The notes under the pieces: model-generated | What the model saw: the letters and a program-made list of their open reading frames with translations, nothing else | What the model was told of the DNA's origin: nothing | Database searches by the model: none | Program-made: the position numbers and the translations under genes | Shown: piece by piece, positions 4,419-5,394 of the stretch | Numbering within the stretch: position 1 is the first letter of the stretch | How the letters are laid out: each line of letters opens with the position of its first letter | Assembly: GCA_023251695.1 (NCBI GenBank) | Contig: JAHEYE010000239.1 | Coordinates: forward strand, 1 to 5,394 | Length of the DNA: 5,394 bases | Direction of reading: 5' to 3' | From: Sphingobacteriaceae bacterium | Lineage (GTDB): Bacteria; Bacteroidota; Bacteroidia; B-17B0; Aurantibacillaceae

Positions 4419-5394
4419 AGAAATTATTTATAGCACTAATTAATTTTGGCATAAAGCCGGAAACCTCTCCGAAAATTACCGAAGAAATCCGCTTGCTTAA
4501 CGCAGTAAGCCTTTTGGGTGCGTTTGTTTGCCCCCCCTACATTTTACTGTTTGCTGTAACCGGCAACAACACACTTGCTCTCGCCTTCTTAATTGGTTCT
4601 GTACTTTTTTCGCTTCCATTTTTAATTAACAAATGGTTTGGAGTAGTTGCCGGACGTGTATTTATTGCCATAATGGCTTCTTTATTTTTCGGCGTCGTTT
4701 CGGTGTTGTCGGGTAAAGATGCCGGATTTTATCTGGGTTTTTTGGTTGTTTCGGTTCCGCCTATCTTTTTGTTTCCATCAACCCGTAACGGACTGGCCTT
4801 CGTAGGGCTTTCCGTTCTCTGTTTATTGGCATCTATTTATGGCAACATGCGTTATACTCCGCAGAGCATGATTCCCTTTCCATTGTCGATGGGAATTTAT
4901 TTGGCAAATGTTTTTACTGTTCTGTTCTCCACTCTAGGCGTTGTTTTTATCTTTAAAAAGGAATTAAGTGAAAGCCGTGCCATATTATTTGAAAAAAATA
5001 AAGAAATAACCGATAGTATTAATTATGCTAAAAAAATTCAGTATACTTTATTGGCCCACGATGCTTTATTGGACAAAAACTTAAATGAACACTTTATATT
5101 ATTTAAACCAAAAGATATTGTTAGCGGCGATTTTTACTGGGCCACAGAAAAAAATAATTTGTTTTATCTAGCTATTTGTGATAGTACAGGGCATGGTGTA
5201 CCCGGTGCTTTTATGAGTCTACTTAATATCTCATTTTTAAATGAAGCCATTACGGAAAAAAATATTCTCGAACCTCACGAAATTTTTAATCATGCACGCA
5301 CACGCCTGATCGAAAATTTGGGCAAGGATGGTCAGAAGGACGGGTTCGATGGGATTTTAATTTGTATCGACAAGAAAAAAAATATTATTAATTA
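4415..5394 (+). CDS. Membrane-bound SpoIIE/PP2C-type serine/threonine phosphatase (3' end outside window)
   Basis: There are 326 codons before the window ends, with no stop. The ATG overlaps the previous TGA (ATGA). Residues 1-30 match the start of the second sensor protein. Hydrophobic segments follow near 31-49, 53-71, 80-99, 104-120, 126-142 and 160-180. The linker is 'EKNKEITDSINYAKKIQ' (193-209). The SpoIIE domain begins near 226 ('HFILFKPKDIVSGDFYW') with metal-binding Asp239. 'ICDSTGHGVPGAFMS' (254-268) holds Asp256 and the Gly-His-Gly motif, and 'DGFDGILICID' (309-319) corresponds to the later conserved 'DGxD' region. Perhaps 60-90 C-terminal residues are missing. Such enzymes dephosphorylate STAS-type anti-anti-sigma proteins in partner-switching pathways; no such partner is visible here. 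A seven-C tract (4531-4537) lies in the first helix region. The intact catalytic motifs contrast with the two upstream genes. Confidence 0.93.
   Translation, partial: MKKLFIALINFGIKPETSPKITEEIRLLNAVSLLGAFVCPPYILLFAVTGNNTLALAFLIGSVLFSLPFLINKWFGVVAGRVFIAIMASLFFGVVSVLSGKDAGFYLGFLVVSVPPIFLFPSTRNGLAFVGLSVLCLLASIYGNMRYTPQSMIPFPLSMGIYLANVFTVLFSTLGVVFIFKKELSESRAILFEKNKEITDSINYAKKIQYTLLAHDALLDKNLNEHFILFKPKDIVSGDFYWATEKNNLFYLAICDSTGHGVPGAFMSLLNISFLNEAITEKNILEPHEIFNHARTRLIENLGKDGQKDGFDGILICIDKKKNIIN

Overview
The window looks like a chromosomal segment from a member of the Bacteroidota. The DNA is AT-rich. The coding repertoire is typical of that phylum: a SpoIIE-type phosphatase with the DSIxYAKRIQ linker, an XRE-S24 regulator, a small secreted parvulin and a single-domain GIY-YIG protein. 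Promoter-like elements resemble the Bacteroidota TTTG / TAnnTTTG pattern, and Shine-Dalgarno sequences are mostly absent. No rRNA, tRNA or CRISPR array was seen, and no stretch over 300 bases lacks a gene.

Left part (1-1459): the 3' end of a DUF502 membrane-protein gene (+) meets an unrecognised secreted-protein gene (-). Their stop codons overlap in one TTAA. Divergent from the second gene is a 135-residue secreted parvulin-like prolyl isomerase. Its first-strand motif (ARHILV) lies at the C-terminus rather than the N-terminus, which suggests a circularly permuted domain.

Middle part (1460-1947): a small GIY-YIG nuclease gene (-) is bracketed by two pairs of 26-bp palindromic repeats in inverted orientation. 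The four copies share their loop and flanks, but three stem bases vary with full compensation. One copy encodes the last residues and stop codon of the nuclease. This resembles a REP-like element with its own candidate endonuclease.

Centre (1935-2823): an XRE-S24 (LexA/CI-like) repressor gene (-) has a good candidate promoter. Two near-identical 13-bp dyads sit at that promoter 23 bp apart, which looks like autoregulation. The same intergenic region must also hold the promoter of the divergent operon.

Right part (2824-5394, running off the end): three tandem + strand genes are joined by 4-bp ATGA overlaps. Each encodes a six-helix membrane input module followed by the same coiled-coil/DSIxYAKRIQ linker. 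Only the third continues into a SpoIIE/PP2C phosphatase domain; the first two stop just before it. The most interesting reading is a multi-sensor phosphatase system in which two output-less partners assemble with one catalytic subunit through the shared linker. This is inferred from the sequence and untested.
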